Assembly: GCF_008087085.1 (NCBI RefSeq) | Contig: NZ_VIYJ01000006.1 | Location: 62,001-126,000, forward strand | Direction: 5' to 3' | DNA from: Nocardioides rubriscoriae | GTDB lineage: Bacteria; Actinomycetota; Actinomycetes; Propionibacteriales; Nocardioidaceae | DNA: 64,000 nt | Shown: positions 35,937 to 44,245 of the stretch, one piece after another | Numbering within the stretch: position 1 is the stretch's first letter | Layout of the letters: each line of letters starts with the position of its first letter | Position numbers and translations under genes: made by a program | The notes under the pieces: generated by a model | Told to the model about the DNA's origin: nothing | Seen by the model: the letters and a program-made list of their open reading frames with translations, nothing else | Databases searched by the model: none

Positions 35937-37166
35937 ATGCTCATGAAGATCCTCCTGGTCGGCGCCGGCGGCGTGGGCGGCGCGTTCACCGCGATCGCCG
36001 CACGCCGCGACTTCTTCGAGACGGTCGTGGTCTGCGACTACGACCTGACCCGCGCCGAGCGCGCCGTGGCCGCCCTCGCGGACCCACGATTCGTCGCTGC
36101 GCAGGTCGATGCCTCCGACACGGCTTCGGTGACGGCGCTCTGCCGCGAGCACCGGGTCACCCACGTCATGAACGCCGTCGACCCGGTCTTCACGATGCCG
36201 GTCTTCGAAGGGGCCCTGGCCGCCGGTGCCGACTACCTCGACATGGCGATGTCGCTGTCGAAGCCGCACCCCGAGGCGCCCTACGCGCAGACCGGCGTCA
36301 AGCTCGGCGACGAGCAGTTCGCGGCCGCCTCGCAGTGGGAGGACGCCGGACGCCTGGCCCTGGTCGGCATCGGCGTCGAGCCGGGGCTCTCCGACGTCTT
36401 CGCCCGCTACGCCGCCGACCACCTGTTCGCAGAGATCGACGAGCTCGGTACCCGCGACGGCGCCAACCTCACGGTCACCGACGACGACGGCAACGAGGTC
36501 TTCGCGCCGTCGTTCTCGATGTGGACGACGATCGAGGAGTGCCTCAACCCGCCGGTCGTCTGGCAGGACGGCGCCTGGCACACGACCGCCCCGTTCAGCG
36601 AGCCGGAGGTCTTCGACTTCCCCGAGGGCATCGGCCCGGTCGAGTGCGTCAACGTCGAGCACGAGGAGGTGCTCCTCATGCCACGCTGGATCGACTGCAG
36701 GCGCGCGACGTTCAAGTACGGCCTGGGCGACGAGTTCATCACCATCCTCAAGGTGCTGCACACCCTGGGCCTGGACCGCACCGAGAAGGTCACGGTCAAG
36801 GGCGTCGAGGTGAGCCCGCGCGACGTCGTCGCGGCGGTGCTGCCCGACCCGGCCACCATCGGCCCCCGGATGACCGGCAAGACGTGTGCCGGCGTCTGGG
36901 TGACCGGCACGGGCCGAGACGGCGAGCCGCGCTCGACCTACCTCCACCACGTGGTCGACAACGAGTGGACGATGCGCGAGTACGGCCACCAGTGCGTGGT
37001 CTGGCAGACCGCGATCAACCCCGTCGTCGCCCTCGAGCTGCTCGCGACCGGGGTCTGGAAAGGCGCCGGGGTGCTCGGGCCCGAGGCCTTCGACGCCGTG
37101 CCGTTCCTCGACCTGCTCACCGCCTACGGCAGCCCGTGGGGCATCAAGGAGCTCGACCCCCAGTAG
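35937..37166 (+). CDS. Saccharopine-dehydrogenase-family protein
   Basis: 409 residues with a N-terminal Rossmann motif ILLVGAGGVGGAFTA (4-18) and a saccharopine-dehydrogenase-type C-terminal domain. In the family, members reduce or oxidise saccharopine or, in polyamine synthesis, join an aldehyde and an amine (carboxynorspermidine dehydrogenase). Placed after the aldehyde dehydrogenase, an imine-forming/reducing step on a polyamine or amino-aldehyde is plausible but unproved. ATG 35937 follows GGAAGAGAG; ATG 35943 is an alternative. Confidence 0.82.
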   Translation: MLMKILLVGAGGVGGAFTAIAARRDFFETVVVCDYDLTRAERAVAALADPRFVAAQVDASDTASVTALCREHRVTHVMNAVDPVFTMPVFEGALAAGADYLDMAMSLSKPHPEAPYAQTGVKLGDEQFAAASQWEDAGRLALVGIGVEPGLSDVFARYAADHLFAEIDELGTRDGANLTVTDDDGNEVFAPSFSMWTTIEECLNPPVVWQDGAWHTTAPFSEPEVFDFPEGIGPVECVNVEHEEVLLMPRWIDCRRATFKYGLGDEFITILKVLHTLGLDRTEKVTVKGVEVSPRDVVAAVLPDPATIGPRMTGKTCAGVWVTGTGRDGEPRSTYLHHVVDNEWTMREYGHQCVVWQTAINPVVALELLATGVWKGAGVLGPEAFDAVPFLDLLTAYGSPWGIKELDPQ

Positions 37167-37169
37167 GTT
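37164..37169 (+). promoter_or_regulatory. Leaderless -10 box (TAGGTT) sharing the stop codon of the previous gene
   Basis: The TAG stop of the saccharopine-dehydrogenase-like gene (37164-37166) forms the first half of TAGGTT; 6 nt later comes the ATG of the M1 peptidase. Confidence 0.45.
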
Positions 37170-37175
37170 CCAGTC

Positions 37176-38597
37176 ATGTCTCGGGCCTCCCGTCTCCTCG
37201 CCGCGACGGTCGTGGCCGCGCTGGCGCTCGGCCTGTTGCCCGCCTCGGCGACCGGGAGCCTGTCGCGCGACGACGCCCGACCGGGTGCGGTCGGGATCGG
37301 CGACCCTTACTGGCCGCTCGACGGCAACGGCGGCATCGACGTGCGCCACTACGACATCGCCGACCGCTACGACTTCACCACCGGTCGGCTCTCCGGTACG
37401 ACGACCGTGACCCTGCAGGCCACCGCCGACCTGTCGACGTTCAGCCTCGACCTGCTGCTGCCGGTCACGGCCGTCACCGTCGACGGGGTGCCCGCGACCT
37501 TCGCCAAGCCGGTCGCGCACGAGCTCCGGGTCACGCCGGCCACCCCGCTGGTCCGCGGTTCGGTGGTCGACGTCGCGGTGACCTACGCCGGCGACCCCGG
37601 TGGCCTCTCCTACGCCGGCGAGCGCAGCTGGGTCGTGGGCGCCGGCGAGGTCGTGACGATGAACGAGCCGCACATGGCTCCCTGGTGGTTCGCCGCCAAC
37701 GACCACCCCAGCGACAAGGCGACCTTCGACGTCACCGTCACGGGTCCTGCGACCCACCAGGTCGTCTCCAACGGGCGGCTGCTGGGGCGCATGGTCGCCG
37801 GTGCCGAGGCGACCACCCACTGGCGCTCGGTGCACCCGATGACGACCTACAACGCGTTCTTCGCCCTGGGGCGTTACGACGTCGAGCAGTCCACGCGCGG
37901 CGGGCTGCCGTCGTACATCGCGGTCTCGCGGAGCCTGCCTTCCTCGCAGAGGCGCGCCGGGATGGTGGGCCTGCGGCGCAGCGACGAGGTCACGGCCTGG
38001 CTCACGGGCCGCCTGGGGCGCTACCCGTTCGAGTCGACCGGGGGCCTGGTGACCTCGCTGACCGTCGGGTTCGCGCTCGAGACCCAGACCCGCCCGGTCT
38101 ACCCCGGCACGCCCGACGTCTCGCTGCTGGTGCACGAGCTGTCCCACCAGTGGTTCGGCGACTCGGTCTCGGTGCAGCGCTGGCGCGACATCTGGCTCAA
38201 CGAGGGCTTCGCGAGCTTCATGGAGGCCGCCTACGCCGAGCATCACGGCGGCACGTCCGCGCAGCAGTGGCTGCGCGACACCCGCAACGACCTGGTCGGG
38301 GAGCGCCGCTTCTGGCGTGTCGACCTCACCGACCCCGGGGCCGCCCACGTCTTCGACAACGCGGTCTACACGCGCGGCGCCATGGCCCTGCAGGCCCTGC
38401 GGCACCGCATCGGCGACCTCCGGTTCTGGCGCCTGCTGCGCACCTGGACCCGCGACCACCGCTACGGCAACGGCAGCACCCGCTCGTTCCTCGCCCTCGC
38501 CGAGCGGGTCGCCGGTCGCCGGCTCGACCGCTTCTTCCGGGTCTGGCTCCGCGCGCCGCGGCCGCCTGCGCCGACCCGCGCCAACGGCCTGCGCTGA
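37176..38597 (+). CDS. Secreted M1 family metallopeptidase
   Basis: 473 residues. Signal peptide (MSRASRLLAATVVAALALGL, cleavage near Ala-Ser-Ala about residue 25). Zn motif HELSHQWFGD (320-329) followed 18 residues later by the ligand Glu in NEGFASF. Shorter than cytoplasmic aminopeptidase N, matching compact secreted actinobacterial M1 enzymes with N-terminal beta-sandwich and catalytic domains only. Likely extracellular aminopeptidase. Its own leaderless promoter suggests independence from the polyamine genes. Confidence 0.9.
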   Translation: MSRASRLLAATVVAALALGLLPASATGSLSRDDARPGAVGIGDPYWPLDGNGGIDVRHYDIADRYDFTTGRLSGTTTVTLQATADLSTFSLDLLLPVTAVTVDGVPATFAKPVAHELRVTPATPLVRGSVVDVAVTYAGDPGGLSYAGERSWVVGAGEVVTMNEPHMAPWWFAANDHPSDKATFDVTVTGPATHQVVSNGRLLGRMVAGAEATTHWRSVHPMTTYNAFFALGRYDVEQSTRGGLPSYIAVSRSLPSSQRRAGMVGLRRSDEVTAWLTGRLGRYPFESTGGLVTSLTVGFALETQTRPVYPGTPDVSLLVHELSHQWFGDSVSVQRWRDIWLNEGFASFMEAAYAEHHGGTSAQQWLRDTRNDLVGERRFWRVDLTDPGAAHVFDNAVYTRGAMALQALRHRIGDLRFWRLLRTWTRDHRYGNGSTRSFLALAERVAGRRLDRFFRVWLRAPRPPAPTRANGLR

Positions 38598-38644
38598 CGA
38601 CGTCGACCGGGACGCGGGCCGCTGACGGCAGGGCCGTGACGGGG

Positions 38645-38650
38645 TAACGT
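38645..38650 (+). promoter_or_regulatory. Leaderless -10 box (TAACGT) of the DUF3311 gene
   Basis: TAACGT followed by 7 nt and the ATG at 38658, without an SD. Confidence 0.5.
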
Positions 38651-38657
38651 CCGCCAC

Positions 38658-38921
38658 ATGAGTCTCGGGAACCCGGACGGCGCCTCGCGCCCCGACATCG
38701 ACGTGCCCCCCACCGACCGGCGCAAGATCGTGGCCGCCTGCGTCTGCCTGGCGGTCCCGGTGGTCGCCCTGCTGTGGGTGCCCAGCTATGCCCGTGAGGA
38801 CCCCAGCCTCGGGGGCTTCCCGTTCTTCTTCTGGTACCAGTTCCTCTGGGTGTTCCTCTGCTCCGGCTTCACCTGGACGGCGTTCAAGCTGGTGCAGAGC
38901 GCGCGCGGGGGCAGGCGATGA
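38658..38921 (+). CDS. DUF3311 small membrane protein
   Basis: 87 residues with two helices (about 24-44 and 55-78) and a FFWYQFLWVF segment typical of DUF3311. This small protein usually precedes an SSS-family symporter and is assumed to be an accessory subunit. Its stop overlaps the symporter ATG (ATGA), so they are coupled. Confidence 0.85.
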   Translation: MSLGNPDGASRPDIDVPPTDRRKIVAACVCLAVPVVALLWVPSYAREDPSLGGFPFFFWYQFLWVFLCSGFTWTAFKLVQSARGGRR

Positions 38922-40597
38922 GCGCGCCCCTCGGCCTGGTCACCGACTCGAGCGTCAACGTCACCGCCCTGGTGGTGCTGGTCGCGCTCTTCCTCGTCGT
39001 GACGGTGCTCGGCTTCATGGCCTCGCGGTTCCGGCGCGCCGAGTCGCTCGACAGCCTCGACGAGTGGGGCCTGGGCGGGCGCAGGTTCGGCACGTGGGTC
39101 ACGTGGTTCCTGCTCGGCGGCGACCTCTACACGGCCTACACGTTCGTGGCGGTGCCGGCCGCGATGTTCTCGCTGGGTGCGGTCGCGGGGTTCTTCGCGG
39201 TGCCCTACACGATCATCCTCTACCCGATCATCTTCGTCTTCATGGCGCGGCTGTGGTCGGTCAGCCACCGCCACGGCTACGTCACGACTGCCGACTTCGT
39301 GCGGGGCCGCTACGACGACCGCACCCTCTCGCTGGCCGTGTCGGTCACCGGCTTCGTCGCGACGATGCCCTACATCGCCCTGCAGCTCGTCGGCATCCAG
39401 GCCGTCCTCGAGGTGGCCGGGGTCGGCGGCGGCGACAACGCCCTGGCCAAGGACCTGCCGCTGCTGATCGCCTTCGCGGTCCTGGCCGCCTACACCTACT
39501 CCTCGGGCCTGCGGGCGCCCGCGATCATCGCCTTCGTCAAGGACGCCCTGATCTACGTCGTCATCATCGTGGCGGTCGTCTACCTGCCCTCGCAGGTCGG
39601 CGGCTGGGACGAGATCTTCGGGGCGGCCAAGGACAAGATGGCCGCGCCCAACCCGGCCACCGGCGCTCCGACCGGCAGCTTCATCCCCGGTGACGGGCAG
39701 ATGTGGGCCTACGCCACGCTGGGTCTCGGGTCGGCGATGGCGCTGTTCATGTATCCCCACTCCGTCACCGCGAGCCTGTCCTCGGGCAGCCGCAACACGA
39801 TCCGCCGCAACGCCGCCATCCTGCCGGCGTACTCCTTCGTGCTGGGCCTGCTCGCGCTCCTCGGCTGGGTGGCGATCGCGGCCGGCACCGACGTGACCGG
39901 CCTCGACGGCGAGAAGAACCCCCAGCTCGTCGTGCCGCAGCTGTTCGAGGACTTCTTCCCCGACTGGTTCGTCGGGGTCGCCTTCGCCGCCATCGCGATC
40001 GGCGCGCTCGTGCCCGCGGCGATCATGTCGATCGCGGCGGCCAACACGTTCTCGCGCAACATCTACAAGGAGTGGCTCAACAAGGACGCGACCCCGCAGC
40101 AGGAGGCGAAGGTCTCCAAGCTGATGTCGCTGGTGGTCAAGGCGTTCGCGCTGCTGTTCGTGCTCACCCTCGACAAGCAGAACGCCATCAACTTCCAGCT
40201 GCTGGGCGGCATCTGGATCCTGCAGACCTTCCCGGCGATCGTGTTCAGCCTCTACACGCGGTGGTTCCACCGCAAGGCGCTGCTGGCCGGCTGGGCGGTC
40301 GGCATCGTCTACGGCACCGTCAAGGCCTACGGCGTCGCGAGCGCGTCGACCGACCACTTCGGCGGCAGCCTGGCCGAGATCCCCGGCCTGGGCGACATGG
40401 GCTACATCGCCATGACGGCCTTCGCCCTCAACCTGGTGGTCACCGTCGTGCTGACGCTGGTGCTGCGCCGGCTCAAGATCGACAACGGCACCGACGTCAC
40501 CCGACCCGGCGACTACCACGCCGACGCCGACGACCCGCGGGTCCAGGCCGACCTCGAGGTCGAGGACCCCTTCGCCCGCGAGCCCGACCACGCCTGA
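38918..40597 (+). CDS. Sodium:solute symporter (SSS family, MctP-like)
   Basis: 559 residues with about 13 helices. LLGGDLYTAYTFVAVPAAMF, HGYVTTADFVRGRYDDR and FMYPHSVTASLSSGSRN are characteristic of the SSS monocarboxylate-type transporters (MctP/ActP group). The DUF3311 partner supports that group. Likely substrates are small monocarboxylates such as pyruvate, lactate, acetate or propionate; the exact one cannot be read. It converges on the DUF336 gene. Confidence 0.9.
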   Translation: MSAPLGLVTDSSVNVTALVVLVALFLVVTVLGFMASRFRRAESLDSLDEWGLGGRRFGTWVTWFLLGGDLYTAYTFVAVPAAMFSLGAVAGFFAVPYTIILYPIIFVFMARLWSVSHRHGYVTTADFVRGRYDDRTLSLAVSVTGFVATMPYIALQLVGIQAVLEVAGVGGGDNALAKDLPLLIAFAVLAAYTYSSGLRAPAIIAFVKDALIYVVIIVAVVYLPSQVGGWDEIFGAAKDKMAAPNPATGAPTGSFIPGDGQMWAYATLGLGSAMALFMYPHSVTASLSSGSRNTIRRNAAILPAYSFVLGLLALLGWVAIAAGTDVTGLDGEKNPQLVVPQLFEDFFPDWFVGVAFAAIAIGALVPAAIMSIAAANTFSRNIYKEWLNKDATPQQEAKVSKLMSLVVKAFALLFVLTLDKQNAINFQLLGGIWILQTFPAIVFSLYTRWFHRKALLAGWAVGIVYGTVKAYGVASASTDHFGGSLAEIPGLGDMGYIAMTAFALNLVVTVVLTLVLRRLKIDNGTDVTRPGDYHADADDPRVQADLEVEDPFAREPDHA

Positions 40598-40624
40598 CCG
40601 ACGTCTCGACGCGCCGTGGTGCGG

Positions 40625-41038
40625 TCAGCCGTCGCTGCCCACCAGGGCCGCGCGCGCCGCCTGCGCCACGGCGGTGTCGCGTGCGGGGTCGAGGCTCCCG
40701 CCGACGCCGACCGCCCCGAGGACCCGGCCCTCGTGACGGACGAGCAGACCGCCGGCGAACACGTTGACCGGGTAGGGCAGGCCGCTGACCATCGCGGGCA
40801 CGTAGGGACTGTCCGGCGGCAGGCCGCCGGTGTCGGCGCGCAGGTACGCCGCCGTGCGGGCCTTGGTCTCGGCGCTGTGGCCGGCCGCGATGGTGGCCTC
40901 GGCGGGCCGCAACGCGCCCAGCACGTGCCCTCCCGCGTCGACGATGCAGGTCGCGAACGCCTCGTCGGGATAGGTGGAGGCGGCGCGGGTCGCCGCGGCC
41001 AGTGCGTCCTGGACGGCCTGGGTGGTGAGCTGGTCCAT
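40625..41038 (-). CDS. DUF336/GlcG/HbpS family protein
   Basis: 137 residues, with a PFAM GlcG-type pattern: DAGGHVLGALRPAEAT, AETKARTAAYL and FAGGLLVRHEGRVLGAVGVGG. HbpS of Streptomyces binds haem and senses redox stress; other members bind corrinoids or are of unknown function. ATG 41038 follows GAGAGAGA. It is 4 nt downstream of the exporter gene on the same strand, so both are likely PadR-controlled. Confidence 0.85.
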   Translation of the reverse strand: MDQLTTQAVQDALAAATRAASTYPDEAFATCIVDAGGHVLGALRPAEATIAAGHSAETKARTAAYLRADTGGLPPDSPYVPAMVSGLPYPVNVFAGGLLVRHEGRVLGAVGVGGSLDPARDTAVAQAARAALVGSDG

Positions 41039-41042
41039 GGGT

Positions 41043-42594
41043 TCATCTCTCTCTCGGTGTGGTGGCACGGCCGGTGGGCCGGCCGGGTGGCGTCCCCTCA
41101 CGGTGTTGGAGGGGAGGCTCGGGGGCGACGGCGGCGCGGGCGGCGCGGGCAGCGGGGGCGGCGGGGGCGGCGGGGGAGTCGTCGCGCGGGACCGTCCGGC
41201 GCAGACACAGGGCGACGATCGCGGCCGTCGCGAGCAGCAGCAGACCGTTGACCAGGAACACCAGGTGCAGGGCGCTCGTGAAGGCGTCCGCCGCCGCAGC
41301 GACCCCGGAGGGTGTTGCGGGCCGGGGGTCGGACCCCAGGCGTGCGGCTACGAGCGCGGAGAGGACGGCGATGCCGAGGGTCCCGCCCACCTGGCGGGCG
41401 ACGTTGTTGGCCGCACCGGCGACTCCTGCGTCGGGTGCGGGCACCGAGGAGACGGCCGCGCCCACGAGGGGGCTCAGCATCAGTCCGAAGCCGGTCCCGA
41501 CCAGACCCAGGGGGACCACCAGGGCGAGGTAGCGGGTGCCGGGCTCGACCAGCGTGAGCGACAGGACCCCCGTCCCGGCGAGCACGGCCCCGCTCGCCAC
41601 CGGGGTGCGGTAGTCGAAGCGGGCGGCGAGCCGGCCGGCGACGGGGGCGAGGGCGAAGATGCCTACGGTCGTGGGCAGCGTCCGCAGACCTGAGGTCAGC
41701 GGACCGACTCCCTGCACGTCCTGGAAGAACTGGCTGAGGAAGAAGCTGTGCGAGGTCAGCACCCACCCCACCGCGAGCGTGGCCAGGGCGCCGAAGGAGA
41801 AGAGCGGGACGCGGAAGAAGCCCAGGGGCAGCATCGGCTCGGCGCAGCGCGACTCGCGCACCAGGAACAGGGCCGCGCAGCACGCCGCCCCGACCACCAG
41901 GGAGGCCGCCGTCGCGCTCGTCCAGCCGCGGTCGTCGGCCTCGGAGATCGCCAGCACCAGCAGGGCCAGCGCCAGCGCGGCGAGCACCTGTCCCGGGAGG
42001 TCGAGCGAGCGGTCGCGCCGCGCGCCGGTCCGGGGAAGCAGACGGTGACCCACCCAGGAGGGCGACCAGCCCCAGCGGCAGGTTGACCCATAAGACGGCG
42101 CGCCAGTCACCGACCCCCTCGATCAGCACGCCGCCGAGGAGCGGCCCGGCGGCGAGCGCCACGCCCGTCACCCCTGACCAGAGCCCGATCGCGCGGGCGC
42201 GCTCCCGCTCGTCGGGGAACACCCCGGCGACCAGGACGAGGCCGGTCGGAGCCACCGCGGCGCCGCCGATGCCCTGGACGGCTCGACCGAGCGCGAGGGC
42301 GGGCAGCGTCGTCGCCAGCGCGCAGGTCGCCGACCCCGCCGTGAAGACGGCGATCCCGACGAGCAGCACGCGACGTCCGCCGAGCCGGTCGCCGAGAGCG
42401 CCGCAGGTCAGGAGCAGGGCGGCGAACGGCAGCGTGTAGCCGGTGACGACCCACCCGAGCCCGGTCACCGAGGTGTCCAGGTCGCTGCGGATGCTCGGCA
42501 GGGCCACCGAGACCACGGTGACGTCGAGCAGCACCATGAAGAAGGCGATGCCGGTGACCGCGAGGGTGGCGGCTTGGGTGCGGTTCAGTGTCAT
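41043..42594 (-). pseudogene. MFS transporter (DHA2 type) broken by a frameshift
   Basis: From ATG 42594 the first six helices are encoded in one frame (FMVLLDVTVVSVALPSI, then WVNLPLGLVALL). Near 42050 the reading switches to another frame that carries the remaining helices (GQVLAALALALLVLAISEAD onward) down to the TGA at 41043. Removing one G from the minus-strand run CTGGGTGGGTCAC (about 42049-42057) would join them as GLVALLVGHRLLPRTGA. Either a recent inactivating insertion or a sequencing error; no slippery-site signal was seen that would make it programmed. Regulated divergently from padR. Confidence 0.8.
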
Positions 42595-42602
42595 GAGCAC
42601 CT

Positions 42603-42638
42603 CATAGTCCAATGTTGACTAGTACGGATTGGACTATG
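42603..42638. promoter_or_regulatory. 36-bp palindromic operator between padR and the exporter
   Basis: Arms CATAGTCCAAT (42603-42613) and ATTGGACTATG (42628-42638) are perfect complements of 11 bp, and the exact centre is ACTAGT (42618-42623). It lies between the divergent starts, upstream of the exporter start 42594 and of the PadR gene. PadR proteins bind inverted repeats of this kind. Confidence 0.8.
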
Positions 42639-42680
42639 CTTGGCTCAGCACCCGACGTCAAGCCCCGAGAGGAGATCCGC

Positions 42681-43328
42681 GTGAGCCCCGAGCCCTCGCC
42701 CCGGTCAAGCGCGCGACCGCTGTCGACCGGCGGCCACGTCGTCCTCGGCCTGCTGATGGACGGCCCGGCCACCGGGTGGGACCTCGCGCGGGTCGCCGAC
42801 CGCTCGATCGCCCACTTCTGGCCCGTGACCCGCGCGCACATCTACGCCGAGCTGCCCAAGCTCGCCGCCCGTGGCCTGGCCACGGCGACGGAGGTCCCCC
42901 AGGTCGGTGCCCCCGACCGGCGCGTCTACGAGGTGACCGAGGCCGGCCGGGAGGCGTTCGCGCGCTGGCTGGCCGAGGTCGACCTCACCGAGGAGCGGGG
43001 ACGTCAGCCGCTCCAGCTGCAGCTGTTCTTCGCGGCGTACGCCGACACCGGGCGCCTCACCGGGCTCCTCGACGCGTGGCGTGAGCGCGCCACGGCCGCC
43101 GAGGCCCACTGTGCCGACATCCTGCGCCGCCGCGGGGTCGCGGTCGACGACCTCCCGCCCCTGGCGCTGTCGTCCGACGCGGGCGCCGGGGCGGACGAGC
43201 GGTCGGCCAGGCTGCTGGCGGGCCTGGACGCGCGCGCCATGACGGCGTTGTTCGGCCTGCGTCGGGCCCAGGCCGACCTCGTCTGGCTCGGTGAGGTGCA
43301 GCGCTCGCTGCTCGAACCGCCGCAGTGA
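42681..43328 (+). CDS. PadR family transcriptional regulator
   Basis: 215 residues. PadR winged helix (HVVLGLLMDGPATGWDLARV, about 16-35; RAHIYAELPKLAARGL) with the C-terminal Vir/PadR-C dimerisation domain. GTG 42681 is chosen for GAGAGGAG just upstream; ATG 42636 would lie in the palindrome. Represses the divergent exporter, most likely in response to the exported compound; its C-terminus is likely the ligand-binding part. Confidence 0.9.
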   Translation: MSPEPSPRSSARPLSTGGHVVLGLLMDGPATGWDLARVADRSIAHFWPVTRAHIYAELPKLAARGLATATEVPQVGAPDRRVYEVTEAGREAFARWLAEVDLTEERGRQPLQLQLFFAAYADTGRLTGLLDAWRERATAAEAHCADILRRRGVAVDDLPPLALSSDAGAGADERSARLLAGLDARAMTALFGLRRAQADLVWLGEVQRSLLEPPQ

Positions 43329-43338
43329 CCGACCCGGG

Positions 43339-44205
43339 TCAGGACCGGACGGCCTCGCAGTCGAAGACCTTGTCGGAGGCGTCGCGCACGGCCGTGTCGC
43401 GGCCGGGGCCGCCACCGATCGTGTCGGGGTCGGCGTCGCCGCGCAGGACGTCGTCGCCCTTGCCGCCGAACACCTGGTCGCGACCGGGGCCCCCGGCGAT
43501 GGTGTCGCGGTCGTCGCCGCCGGCGAGCTCGTCGTCGCCGGCCCCGCCCGACACCCGGTTGCGGCCGATGCCGGCGCGGACCCAGTCGGCGCCCCCGCCG
43601 CCGGAGATGGTGTCGTCGTCGAAGGCACCGTTGGCGAAGTCTGCGCCCGCGCCCATCCGGATCGAGTCGTCGCCGGCGTCGGTCAGCACCCACATGCGAA
43701 AGCGCGACGAGAGCGTGGTGCCGTCGACCCGGTCGTCGCCGAGCCGCGGCCAGACCTCCAGGAACATCCGGCCGTCGCGGAACCTCGCGGGGATGCGGCA
43801 CTGGGCGCCGACCCCGCGGGGGACCTGGATCGTGCGGCAGGTCGACGGCAGCGCCTTCCAGCCGCGGGCGGCGCGGTCGACGTAGCGCAGGCCCCCGCCC
43901 ACCTCGGTGATCGTCAGGTCGTTGCCGGTGCCACCGCCCTGGAAGCGGTAGCCCCACCTGTCGATGCTCAGGTGCACCTGGCGGGTGCGCAGCCTCGGAA
44001 GGTCGAACTGCCCCACCAGCTCGGTGTCCGGGTGCGCGCCGTGCCCGTCACCGCGAGACGACGCCGGCCGCGCGTCCGCCGGGCTGACGGCGACCACGCC
44101 GACCACGCCAACCACGCCGACCACGCCGACCACGCCGACCGCGACGACGGCGGGGACCGTCGCCACGAGCAGGGAGACCAACAGGGCAGCGGCTCGCGTG
44201 CGCAT
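43339..44205 (-). CDS. Secreted protein with RTX/hemolysin-type calcium-binding repeats
   Basis: 288 residues. The signal peptide contains a hydrophobic core of Val-Gly-Val repeats encoded by a 9-bp tandem repeat. After a mixed beta region of about 150 residues come GG-x-G-x-D-x-x-x nonapeptides (GGAGDDELAGGDDRDTIAGG, then GGKGDDVLRGDADPDTIGGG), which form a Ca-binding beta-roll. No catalytic domain was recognised. The stop is 10 bp from the padR stop (convergent). TACCCT lies 5 nt before ATG 44205 on this strand. Confidence 0.83.
   Translation of the reverse strand: MRTRAAALLVSLLVATVPAVVAVGVVGVVGVVGVVGVVAVSPADARPASSRGDGHGAHPDTELVGQFDLPRLRTRQVHLSIDRWGYRFQGGGTGNDLTITEVGGGLRYVDRAARGWKALPSTCRTIQVPRGVGAQCRIPARFRDGRMFLEVWPRLGDDRVDGTTLSSRFRMWVLTDAGDDSIRMGAGADFANGAFDDDTISGGGGADWVRAGIGRNRVSGGAGDDELAGGDDRDTIAGGPGRDQVFGGKGDDVLRGDADPDTIGGGPGRDTAVRDASDKVFDCEAVRS
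44092..44145. repeat. Six 9-bp units inside the signal peptide of the RTX protein
   Basis: GACCACGCC repeated six times (one unit begins AAC), encoding the Val-Gly-Val core of the signal peptide on the minus strand. Copy-number changes would alter core length in steps of three residues without a frameshift. Confidence 0.85.
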
Positions 44206-44245
44206 GCCCGAGGGTAGCCCGCCACGCGGCTGACAGACTCTCCTC

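Noticed and set aside
35466-38657. A 1063-codon minus-strand frame across several genes
   Set aside because: It crosses the saccharopine-dehydrogenase-like and M1 peptidase genes, both with intact motifs, so it is a shadow.
42049-42057. Programmed frameshift in the MFS gene
   Set aside because: The site lacks a slippery heptamer and downstream pseudoknot that I can recognise; a one-base insertion is simpler.
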